From Granulosicoccaceae bacterium (lineage in GTDB: Bacteria > Pseudomonadota > Gammaproteobacteria > Granulosicoccales > Granulosicoccaceae), in the NCBI GenBank assembly GCA_023301405.1, contig JALZUX010000599.1:1-5181 (forward strand): a stretch of DNA of 5,181 nt, read 5' to 3'. The notes under the pieces were generated by a model. The model was not told where the DNA came from. It searched no databases and saw only the letters and a program-made list of their open reading frames with translations. Positions 1-5,181 of the stretch are shown in pieces; position 1 is the first letter of the stretch; the number at the start of each line of letters is the position of its first letter. The position numbers were made by a program, and so were the translations under genes.

Positions 1-32
1 GCTACGATGAAAAACTATAAAGGTAGGCATCA

Positions 33-475
33 ATACGCTCTATTGATCGATCGACTCCCATAGCTCTACTGCGCGCCCGACAAGCAATAATAGCGCACTC
101 TCGACCGTTACTGGCCGATCGGGGGTATACCGAACAACAATGGCGGGTACTGCGTATTTTGGATGAATACCGTGCGCGAGAGGCCACACAGCTGGCTGGG
201 CACAGTGCGCTGCTAATACCGAGCCTGACCTGGATTTTAAAGAATGTTGAAGACAAACAACGCGATTCACCGCTCTCGAGACCAAAGTGACGGCAGGCGC
301 TCACTGATCCAGCTATCGCAAATTAGTAAGGGCTTTACCCAACCAGGAGGCAGGTCGTACCAAAGCCGCTTACACCACAATAGAGCAACGCCTGGGTGTG
401 GAGAAAGCAAACCAATTGCTTGATCTACTGAAAGAAGTTGCTGAGATCAGCCCGCCAAACTCGAAGTCTGAATAA
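33..475 (+). pseudogene. hpaR: Decayed HpaR-type MarR family transcriptional regulator
   Basis: The conceptual product resembles HpaR, the MarR-family repressor of homoprotocatechuate / 4-hydroxyphenylacetate catabolism. Similarity crosses three frames. Frame 3 (33-260) carries the N-terminal helix (TPIALLRARQAI) and the winged-helix core (TEQQWRVLRIL, then LIPSLTWIL). Frame 1 (about 262-333) carries the wing (IHRSRDQSDGRRSLIQLS). Frame 2 (about 335-475) carries the C-terminal dimerisation helices (TTIEQRLGVEKANQLLDLL) and ends at TAA 473-475. The shifts are consistent with one extra base near 261 and one near the TTT at 334-336, or a small deletion there. Frame 3 stays closed by TGA at 288-290 without the first shift. 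Where the start is expected, 33-35 reads ATA, with AAAGG at 19-23 as a well-spaced Shine-Dalgarno. An ATG at 7 opens a different frame and stops at 61. Family assignment is fairly sure; the aromatic-catabolism role is inferred from the family, since no hpa enzyme gene is in the window. Sequencing error is the alternative. Confidence 0.8.
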
Positions 476-491
476 CTGCTTACTTCGAGTT
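458..491. repeat. 10-bp perfect inverted repeat over the end of the hpaR remnant
   Basis: AACTCGAAGT (458-467) and ACTTCGAGTT (482-491) are perfect reverse complements around a 14-base loop that contains the TAA stop of the hpaR remnant. It can form a stem-loop in either direction. There is no proper T tract: plus-strand bases after the stem are GGCTCTGG, and the minus strand has only a short TTT. It may be a weak bidirectional terminator for the two convergent genes; this is inference. Confidence 0.55.
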
Positions 492-504
492 GGCTCTGGT
501 TACG

Positions 505-521
505 AATGCGTTCAACGCATT
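505..521. repeat. Near-perfect palindrome, 8-bp arms, 1-bp centre
   Basis: AATGCGTT (505-512) and AACGCATT (514-521) are perfect inverted arms around a single C at 513. As RNA it would form AATGCG/CGCATT closed by a TTCAA loop. The tight symmetry would also suit a dimeric DNA-binding protein, but the site lies between two convergent gene ends, where an operator is not expected. Function unknown. Confidence 0.5.
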
Positions 522-556
522 TCTGTATTGCAGTTAATCACTCAACTTCAACATGC

Positions 557-575
557 TGCCAGGCCATGCCTTGCA
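557..575. repeat. Imperfect stem-loop
   Basis: TGCcAGGC (557-564) pairs with GCCTtGCA (568-575) around a CAT loop, with one C/T mismatch. It is the third in a row of four hairpins in the convergent gap. No T tract follows on either strand. Confidence 0.35.
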
Positions 576-597
576 TCTACACTTAGCGTTAGGCCGA

Positions 598-612
598 GCA
601 CACTTAATGTGC
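598..612 (-). repeat. Short stem-loop downstream of the peptidase gene
   Basis: GCACA (598-602) and TGTGC (608-612) form a 5-bp stem with a five-base loop, 18 bases beyond the peptidase stop codon on the minus strand. On that strand the stem is followed by TCGGCC rather than T residues, so it is a poor intrinsic terminator, although its position suits one. Confidence 0.35.
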
Positions 613-629
613 GCCCGTACCAAACCCAA

Positions 630-3542
630 TTAGACCGAAAATTGCTCGAATCCATCCAAGGCTTTCATTCGATCAGGTGAACCGACGACTGCGTAGCTCT
701 TATTGTCAGTTTGCAAATAGCCCGCTGCTACCCGACGCAGATCCTCCAACGAAACCCCCAGTACCGCTTGACGAATTTTCTGAATGTAATCACCACCGCG
801 ACCATAGCGCTCAGAGTAATAATTGCCAATCGCCTCACCCGCAGGCGACCCGGGCTTATCGATTCTACCGATCACACCCAGGACAGCTTCTTCGAGTAAA
901 CGCTCTTCATGTTTTTCATCAATTAACCACTTAACAGACGCGTCAAAATCATCAAACGTTTCCTGCAAACGAGGGTCACGATAAGAATAGAAACGAAACG
1001 CTGCTGATTCACCATCGTAAGACGCACCACCACCATAAGCACCGCCCTTTTCACGAATTGCGCTGTGCAGAAAACCATTGCCTAGATACTCGGCAAGGAC
1101 AGTCAGCGCTGCGGCGTCTGCATGACCTGCAGGTACAGCGGCGACAGATTGCCCACAAAAGTTAACCTGAGCATTGGTAGACCATGCCTGCTTTACTATT
1201 CCACTGGCATAGCTGTATTGAAATCCCTCTGAGGCATCAGCCATACCGGGTTCGATACCACATGATTTTATCGCGTTTGCAATTGCATCACGTTGCTCTT
1301 CCTCACTAACAATTAACCATTCTCTTGGTGTGCTCTGGACGCGCTGATGGATCTGTATCAACTGCTCTGACAAAGCTTGCAGGGCGTTATCATCTTGCTG
1401 AATTTTTTCATCTAACGCCTTAAGCGTCACAATACCTCGCAGGCCACCCCAACGGTGCCCCAATGACGCAGAGACACTGGCTTGACTGCAGGCAGCGGTC
1501 ATCGCCAACGCATGACCACGACCAGTTATTGAACTTTCCAGTCTCGTACGAACCTGTGAGATCAGGTCTTTTATACGTCCGGTTTCAGTAAAATCGGGGC
1601 TGTTCAACGTTTCCTGAATCATTTGGGAGATTTGCTGTGTATTTCGATTAAGCCCCTTAGCAGACACCACCATTGCACTGTGCAGTTTGTCTTTTTCGCC
1701 CAGAACACTACGGGTACTTATTCGTGCGGCGATACCACCAAGTACCGAGGCTTGTTGCGCCTGAGTCTGCATATAGTCTCTGCCTGCACTCCCCACTTCG
1801 CTTAAACACATGGAGTACAACGGTAGAACATCAACTAAATCATCTTCAAAGTGCGGAAGGTCTGCAACCAATTGCTGATACACCATTCCATTAGTGCCGG
1901 TGTTATACCAAACACACGGCATGTCACCAACAGCCTTGGCTTCACCGACTGGAAACTTGAGTTCTACAGGGACGTCATCAAGTGTTACGCGAGGCAATTG
2001 TTCAGGATCGTCTTCGGTCGATTGGCGAGCCTCTAACGCGTTTGCAAGTTTTGCTATTTCCTGTCTTTTTTCGTCGTCGAATTGCTCATCATAAGATTTT
2101 AAAACAGCCGCTTCCTGAGCTTCTTCTTTGGCAGCGAGCTCTGTATCGGGAGACATCACTAGCCTGATTCTATGTTTGTTATCTAACAATAACTCTCTGA
2201 CTAAACGCGGAATGAAGTCAGGGTCTTCAGCATCTTTTCGCAACTGCACCAATAGATCATCAATGTCGAGCGCCTTGACCGGGTCACCACCGTGTAACGC
2301 TGGCGTCAATGCTCTTAGTGCTAACTGCAACCCGTAGGGAAAACCATCACCGGTGACTTCGCGTTGGCTGAGCTCAAGTTGATGCAGAACAGACATCACC
2401 GCTTCAGTAGGTACACCGTTTTTGGCGACATCTTCGAGCACACCAACAATCAATGCTTCAACCGCGTCGGCGTGTTCGGGGTCAGAGCCTTCAACGCCAG
2501 CTCCAAAGGTCATTTCTCTGGTGTCGTCATCTACACCACACAGCGGTGATGGCGATGTTCCTAGATCAGAAGTTTCCAGTGCATGTCGCAACGGAGAGCT
2601 ACTGTTGTCGAGTAACACGTCAGCCAGCACCCTGGCTTCCATGGTTTTTCGAACGTCTGAGTTTCGACCAAGCAACCAGCCCAAAGCAATGTGGGTGCGA
2701 CCTGTCGTAGATTCCTCGGCCAGTGGATAACTAGCGGTCATATTTCGAGGCGATGTATATCGTTTTTCATCAGGGATTTCGAGGCCCGAAACATCAATCG
2801 CTTCGAATTCATTCAACGCACGATCTTCAAATTTTTCCTGTAAATCTGCAGCCGGTAAATCACCGTAGGTAAACATCACGGCATTTGACGGATGATAGTG
2901 CAAGCTATGAAACGCTTTTAACTGCTCCCAGGTTAACTCAGGAATGACGGCTGGATCTCCACCGCTGTCATGGTGATAGGTAATGGATGGGAAAAGCGCA
3001 TTTGAAAACTGCTTCATGAGCCTTGCATTAGGTGAGCTGTAAGCTCCCTTCATTTCATTAAAAACCACGCCCTTGTACATCAGGGGCGATGTGGTATCTC
3101 CCGATTCAGTGAAGTCCAGTCGATGCCCTTCCTGCCTGAAATCAAGCTCGTTGAGGCTAGGGAAAAAAGCAGCATCAAGGTAGACGTCAAGCAGATTATA
3201 AAAATCTTTGCGATTACGACTGGCAAACGGATAAGCCGTCCAGTCACTGGCGGTAAACGCATTCATAAAAGTATTCAATGACCGACGCAGCATCATGAAA
3301 AACGGATCACGAACCGGAAACCGCTTACTGCCACAAAGCGCAGTGTGCTCAAGGATATGCGCAACTCCCGTAGAATCCTGTGGCACGGTCAGAAATGCCA
3401 CCAAGAACGCATTTTGATCATCGTCTGCGGCAAGGTGGAAGTGACGAGCACCGGTTTTTATATGACGATATTCCTGAAACTCCATATTCAGAGACTCAAT
3501 CGGGTAACGACGTAATTCCTCGAAAGTAGCGGATCGTGGCAT
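630..3542 (-). CDS. M16C zinc metallopeptidase, presequence protease (PreP)-like
   Basis: A 970-residue protein of the pitrilysin/insulinase M16 superfamily, subfamily M16C, close in length and layout to PreP, Cym1 and falcilysin. These enzymes form a two-half clamshell that degrades unfolded peptides. The inverted zinc motif HILEH is at residues 62-66 (ligands H62 and H66, catalytic base E65). The distal ligand E163 sits in VVFNEMKGAYSSP, and E138 in FRQEGHRLDF matches the conserved extra glutamate. A helical, charged linker (about 465-510) starts the M16C-associated middle region. In the C-terminal half, R830 and Y836 in AIREKGGAYGGG correspond to the substrate-binding Arg/Tyr pair. The full catalytic set indicates an active enzyme. 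There is no signal peptide or membrane segment, so it is probably cytoplasmic. The start is supported by GGAG at 3551-3548, five bases upstream. The gene is monocistronic in this window, with its own putative promoter. Family assignment is very firm; the physiological substrate is unknown. Confidence 0.95.
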   Translation of the reverse strand: MPRSATFEELRRYPIESLNMEFQEYRHIKTGARHFHLAADDDQNAFLVAFLTVPQDSTGVAHILEHTALCGSKRFPVRDPFFMMLRRSLNTFMNAFTASDWTAYPFASRNRKDFYNLLDVYLDAAFFPSLNELDFRQEGHRLDFTESGDTTSPLMYKGVVFNEMKGAYSSPNARLMKQFSNALFPSITYHHDSGGDPAVIPELTWEQLKAFHSLHYHPSNAVMFTYGDLPAADLQEKFEDRALNEFEAIDVSGLEIPDEKRYTSPRNMTASYPLAEESTTGRTHIALGWLLGRNSDVRKTMEARVLADVLLDNSSSPLRHALETSDLGTSPSPLCGVDDDTREMTFGAGVEGSDPEHADAVEALIVGVLEDVAKNGVPTEAVMSVLHQLELSQREVTGDGFPYGLQLALRALTPALHGGDPVKALDIDDLLVQLRKDAEDPDFIPRLVRELLLDNKHRIRLVMSPDTELAAKEEAQEAAVLKSYDEQFDDEKRQEIAKLANALEARQSTEDDPEQLPRVTLDDVPVELKFPVGEAKAVGDMPCVWYNTGTNGMVYQQLVADLPHFEDDLVDVLPLYSMCLSEVGSAGRDYMQTQAQQASVLGGIAARISTRSVLGEKDKLHSAMVVSAKGLNRNTQQISQMIQETLNSPDFTETGRIKDLISQVRTRLESSITGRGHALAMTAACSQASVSASLGHRWGGLRGIVTLKALDEKIQQDDNALQALSEQLIQIHQRVQSTPREWLIVSEEEQRDAIANAIKSCGIEPGMADASEGFQYSYASGIVKQAWSTNAQVNFCGQSVAAVPAGHADAAALTVLAEYLGNGFLHSAIREKGGAYGGGASYDGESAAFRFYSYRDPRLQETFDDFDASVKWLIDEKHEERLLEEAVLGVIGRIDKPGSPAGEAIGNYYSERYGRGGDYIQKIRQAVLGVSLEDLRRVAAGYLQTDNKSYAVVGSPDRMKALDGFEQFSV

Positions 3543-3547
3543 AAAGG

Positions 3548-3551
3548 CTCC
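3548..3551 (-). promoter_or_regulatory. Ribosome binding site of the M16C peptidase gene
   Basis: On the minus strand GGAG lies five bases before the ATG at 3542-3540 (GGAGCCTTTATG). This fixes the peptidase start at that ATG. Confidence 0.7.
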
Positions 3552-3585
3552 AAATAGGTTTAATACAAAATTACGACCAATCCCT

Positions 3586-3614
3586 GTTATATGGCCTTAA
3601 TCGCATAAGCGCAA
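3586..3614 (-). promoter_or_regulatory. Putative sigma-70 promoter of the M16C peptidase gene
   Basis: On the minus strand TTGCGC (3614-3609) and TATAAC (3591-3586) are separated by exactly 17 bases. The -10 box matches consensus at five of six positions; the -35 box at three of six. Transcription would start near 3579, giving a leader of roughly 36 bases. The location just below the upstream terminator fits an independent transcription unit. No operator is evident. Confidence 0.4.
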
Positions 3615-3660
3615 TACTCAGGCCGACAATTCACCGTGATGATTAGATATTTGGCAGCAC

Positions 3661-3683
3661 AAAAAGCCCGCTATAAACGGGCT
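3661..3683 (-). terminator. Rho-independent terminator, minus strand
   Basis: Read on the minus strand, AGCCCG (3683-3678) pairs with CGGGCT (3670-3665) across a seven-base loop, and the stem is followed at once by TTTT (3664-3661). This is a canonical intrinsic terminator. It would end transcription from holB-pilZ, or from a small RNA between pilZ and here, and insulates the peptidase promoter just downstream. Confidence 0.75.
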
Positions 3684-3684
3684 G

Positions 3685-3699
3685 GCGGGAAGAACCCGC
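3685..3699. repeat. Second hairpin adjoining the terminator
   Basis: GCGGG (3685-3689) and CCCGC (3695-3699) form a perfect 5-bp stem with an AAGAA loop, one base from the intrinsic terminator stem. On the plus strand it is followed by TATTTT, so it could terminate weakly in that direction. CCCGCTAT occurs twice, at 3667-3674 and 3695-3702, so GCGGG at 3685-3689 could pair with either copy. Confidence 0.5.
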
Positions 3700-3937
3700 T
3701 ATTTTACTGACTAAGTGAGAGCCGTTGACGAAGGGTGCAAGAGCCAAGACAGTAGACCCACCTTCTGCAAAGATCTGAGGGCGGCCGACGCTATAATGCT
3801 TCTGAGTAATGAATTAGTTCACGCAAGCTTTGCGCAATTTACTATTTTCCAGAGGCAAAAGTACCCGTCCTTAATAGAAGGTAACATCGGGCAGGACAGT
3901 GCCTTGGCAGCCACCACTACGACATATGGTTATTTCA

Positions 3938-3959
3938 GGGCTGTAACGCCTGTAAGCCC
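3938..3959 (-). repeat. Stem-loop with internal CTGTAA repeat
   Basis: GGGCT (3938-3942) and AGCCC (3955-3959) form a 5-bp stem. CTGTAA occurs twice on the plus strand, at 3941-3946 and 3950-3955, separated by CGC. It lies in the transcribed region downstream of pilZ. No match to a known riboswitch was recognised. Confidence 0.35.
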
Positions 3960-3966
3960 CCAACCG

Positions 3967-3991
3967 GTCTCGACGCAATATGCGCCGAGAC
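3967..3991 (-). repeat. Strong stem-loop directly after the pilZ stop
   Basis: GTCTCGACGCA (3967-3977) pairs with TGCGCCGAGAC (3981-3991) around a three-base ATA loop: an 11-bp stem with one mismatch, which is a G-U pair in minus-strand RNA. It starts four bases after the pilZ stop codon. No T run follows on the minus strand (CGGTTGGGG), so it is not a classic terminator. A role in protecting the holB-pilZ message from 3' exonucleases or in pausing is plausible but inferred. Confidence 0.6.
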
Positions 3992-3994
3992 AAC

Positions 3995-4333
3995 CTACAT
4001 GGTGTTGGTTTTGCGTTCTGAATTAATCAGACCACCAAGATGATCTTCAATTGCCCTGCGGATGTTTGCGGCCTTGTCACCAGTGAACTGCACACCAATA
4101 CCAGGCACACTGTTACCACCCGCCGAGGTTACCCAACACACTTGACCGGGTACCGGCCAGCGCTCTGTGTCGTCCATCAGGCCAAACAACAGAAACACTG
4201 AATCCCCAAGGCTATAGTTTTGAGTGGTAGGTACAAAGACGCCGCCCCCTTCAACAAATGCCATAAAAGCTGCCTGCAGGGCACCTCGATCTGTAATTGT
4301 CAGTGACACGATAGCTTTGCGATCGGTTGTCAT
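3995..4333 (-). CDS. pilZ: Type IV pilus biogenesis protein PilZ
   Basis: A 112-residue single-domain PilZ protein. It matches the founding PilZ of Pseudomonas type IV pili across its length: ISLTI-like strand (here VSLTITD, 9-15), GGGVFVPT (29-36), YSLGD (40-44), a WPVPGQVCWVT strand (59-69), GIGVQF (78-83), and a tail ending TNTM, like the family's THTM. Canonical PilZ proteins act with FimX and the PilB ATPase in pilus assembly. Like them, this protein lacks the RxxxR and (D/N)xSxxG motifs of c-di-GMP-binding PilZ domains, so it should not bind the nucleotide itself. Its ATG overlaps the holB stop in ATGA (4333-4330), with GGAG at 4345-4342 eight bases upstream, so the two genes should be translationally coupled. 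It is cytoplasmic, with no signal or membrane segment. tatD, which often follows pilZ, is absent here. Confidence 0.92.
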   Translation of the reverse strand: MTTDRKAIVSLTITDRGALQAAFMAFVEGGGVFVPTTQNYSLGDSVFLLFGLMDDTERWPVPGQVCWVTSAGGNSVPGIGVQFTGDKAANIRRAIEDHLGGLINSERKTNTM

Positions 4334-5181
4334 TGCGTATTCTCCGCGCGAATTCTTAGTCTGTATATTCGTATATCGGCCAACAATCCCTCAAGCACAG
4401 TCTGAGTTTTCAGGCTTGCATTATCGAGCCTCAGACCTTGCTGTAAGGTCTCGAGGGTTTGGCTTAGATATCGGCGCTCAACATTAGAACGTTCAGAATT
4501 CAAGCGGCCGTCTGCGATAGAAAGTTCAAGATTTTTAACAAGATCTGTGGTCCACTGCATAAAAAGAGTCAGCGACTCTGCAGTGCTCAGCTTACCGGCG
4601 GTTTTGGCAGCCAGCGCGCCCGGGTCGCCTTCTCGTTGCAGAAAATCACTCCAATGGCCGCGAATTGCGCTTATTTCGGCCAGATCTAGGCCACCCGCCC
4701 CATCCTGAGAGTAGGCTTGAGCCAACACCGGCGCCCCCTGAGCAAATTCGAGAGCAATTTCAGCATCGGCGACTTGGTGCTGTTGCAGCCATGCTAATGA
4801 AGACTCTCTATCAGGCAGCGGCATCACTACTCTTTGACAGCGGCTACGGATGGTTGCCGGCAACTTTGCTTCCCGATTAGCCAATAGAAAAATGGCGCAG
4901 CCAGGCCCCGGTTCTTCAAGCGTTTTTAGCAAGCCATTGGCGGCCGCATTGGTGAGCGTGTCTGCTCGATTGATAATCGCCACGCGATAGGGTCCGTAGG
5001 TAGCGGTAAGTGATAATTTTTCTGCCAGCTTACGAATTTGTTCAACACCAATGACCGATGCTTTTTCAAGCCAGTCGATCATCATGATATCGGGGTGGGT
5101 GCCTCCTGCTGTCAACGCACAACGATTACATCGCCCACACGGTGCTTGTACACCCGTGGTTAATTCAGAACACAGTAATGC
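4330..5181 (-). CDS. holB: DNA polymerase III delta-prime subunit (partial, 5' end beyond window)
   Basis: Delta-prime is the stator subunit of the clamp loader, which opens the beta sliding clamp and places it on primed DNA. The frame stays open to the window edge, so 283 residues are visible and probably some 40 N-terminal ones, including the degenerate Walker A region, are missing. A TTG at 5115 can be read as a start but lies inside conserved sequence and is rejected. Counting from the edge, the zinc module is C4, C15, C18 and C21, followed by GGTHPD (26-31). A Walker B-like strand lies at 66-74 (RVAIINRAD), NAAANGLLKTLEEP at 78-91, sensor 1 at 98-104 (FLLANRE), and the arginine-finger motif TIRSRC at 110-115. 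The rest is the helical lid and collar domain, poorly conserved as usual. Gene order holB-pilZ is as in Pseudomonas, where tmk precedes holB. Its stop overlaps the pilZ start by four bases. Confidence 0.93.
   Translation of the reverse strand, partial: ALLCSELTTGVQAPCGRCNRCALTAGGTHPDIMMIDWLEKASVIGVEQIRKLAEKLSLTATYGPYRVAIINRADTLTNAAANGLLKTLEEPGPGCAIFLLANREAKLPATIRSRCQRVVMPLPDRESSLAWLQQHQVADAEIALEFAQGAPVLAQAYSQDGAGGLDLAEISAIRGHWSDFLQREGDPGALAAKTAGKLSTAESLTLFMQWTTDLVKNLELSIADGRLNSERSNVERRYLSQTLETLQQGLRLDNASLKTQTVLEGLLADIRIYRLRIRAENTQ

Larger units (their letters stand above)
476..629. other. Convergent intergenic region, hairpin-rich, no gene
   Basis: This gap separates the end of the hpaR remnant (plus strand) from the end of the M16C peptidase gene (minus strand). 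I see no coding region with a ribosome binding site. Besides the repeat at 458-491 it holds three further stem-loops: 505-521, 557-575 and 598-612. None is followed by a clear T tract, so no textbook intrinsic terminator serves the peptidase gene. Termination here may be Rho-dependent or use one of these imperfect hairpins. Confidence 0.6.
3543..3994. other. 452-base region without a recognised gene between pilZ and the peptidase gene
   Basis: Working down the minus strand, it holds a strong stem-loop just after the pilZ stop (3967-3991), a second stem-loop (3938-3959), about 240 bases with no clear landmark, a tandem hairpin block ending in an intrinsic terminator (3661-3699), and the promoter and ribosome binding site of the peptidase gene (3543-3614). 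Open frames here have no ribosome binding site and no recognisable product. I tried to match the stretch to 6S, tmRNA, RNase P, SRP RNA and tRNA and found no convincing landmark. It may be a long pilZ 3' UTR or encode an unrecognised small RNA. Confidence 0.6.

Noticed and set aside
2..304. Minus-strand open frames of 100 and 81 residues.
   Set aside because: They are antisense to the hpaR remnant, whose MarR similarity explains this sequence; their products are low-complexity in Ser, Arg and Ala.
510..594. Possible integron attC site: GTTCAAC (510-516) matches the RYYYAAC core and GTTAGGC (588-594) matches GTTRRRY.
   Set aside because: The two cores are complementary only at the AAC/GTT end and the G, and the adjacent L-type arms do not pair. 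No cassette ORF or integrase is nearby.
438..680. Plus-strand open frame of 80 residues.
   Set aside because: Non-ATG start, no ribosome binding site, and it overlaps the hpaR remnant and the end of the peptidase gene; translation has no family features.
3792..3797. Perfect TATAAT on the plus strand.
   Set aside because: No -35 box at 16-18 bases (AAAGAT at 17) and no extended -10 TG. There is no plus-strand gene behind it, so it is probably chance.
3693..3994. 6S, tmRNA, RNase P, SRP RNA or tRNA gene in the gap after pilZ.
   Set aside because: None of the conserved landmarks was found: no tRNA T-loop consensus, no CACCTTGAAC-type 6S arm, no GAGGAAAGTC of RNase P and no tmRNA tag frame. A short TGCCAAGGCA similarity is too small to use.
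3715..4026. Plus-strand open frame of 103 residues starting at GTG.
   Set aside because: No Shine-Dalgarno, no recognisable protein features, it crosses strong hairpins, and it overlaps the end of pilZ on the other strand.
5113..5115. TTG as the start codon of holB.
   Set aside because: The frame remains open upstream to 5181 and encodes the conserved four-cysteine zinc module of delta-prime, so the gene is cut by the window edge.

Overview
The window looks like chromosomal DNA of a gammaproteobacterium. The order holB then pilZ, joined by a four-base overlap, is typical of that class, for example in Pseudomonas. PilZ ends in a conserved family-like tail, and the base composition looks balanced by eye. 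I cannot name the genus. No insertion sequence, CRISPR array, tRNA or rRNA is visible, and I found no convincing new multi-gene system.

Layout on the minus strand, from high to low coordinates. Positions 5181-4330 hold holB (DNA polymerase III delta-prime subunit), whose first codons lie beyond the window edge. Its stop overlaps the start of pilZ (4333-3995), a type IV pilus biogenesis protein. Downstream of pilZ lies about 450 bases without a recognisable gene. That stretch begins with a strong stem-loop, ends in a canonical minus-strand intrinsic terminator near 3661-3683, and then holds the promoter and ribosome binding site of the next gene. Positions 3542-630 encode a 970-residue M16C zinc metallopeptidase, related to mitochondrial presequence protease, with all catalytic residues present.

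On the plus strand, converging on the peptidase gene, positions 33-475 carry a decayed HpaR-type MarR regulator. The similarity runs through three reading frames and ATA stands where a start codon is expected. The 154 bases between its end and the end of the peptidase gene hold four stem-loops in a row.

The genes are mostly independent housekeeping or accessory functions: clamp loading at the replication fork (holB), pilus assembly (pilZ) and peptide turnover (M16C). The items most worth a second look are the broken regulator, the structured untranslated region after pilZ (possible 3' UTR or small RNA), and the hairpin-rich convergent gap.
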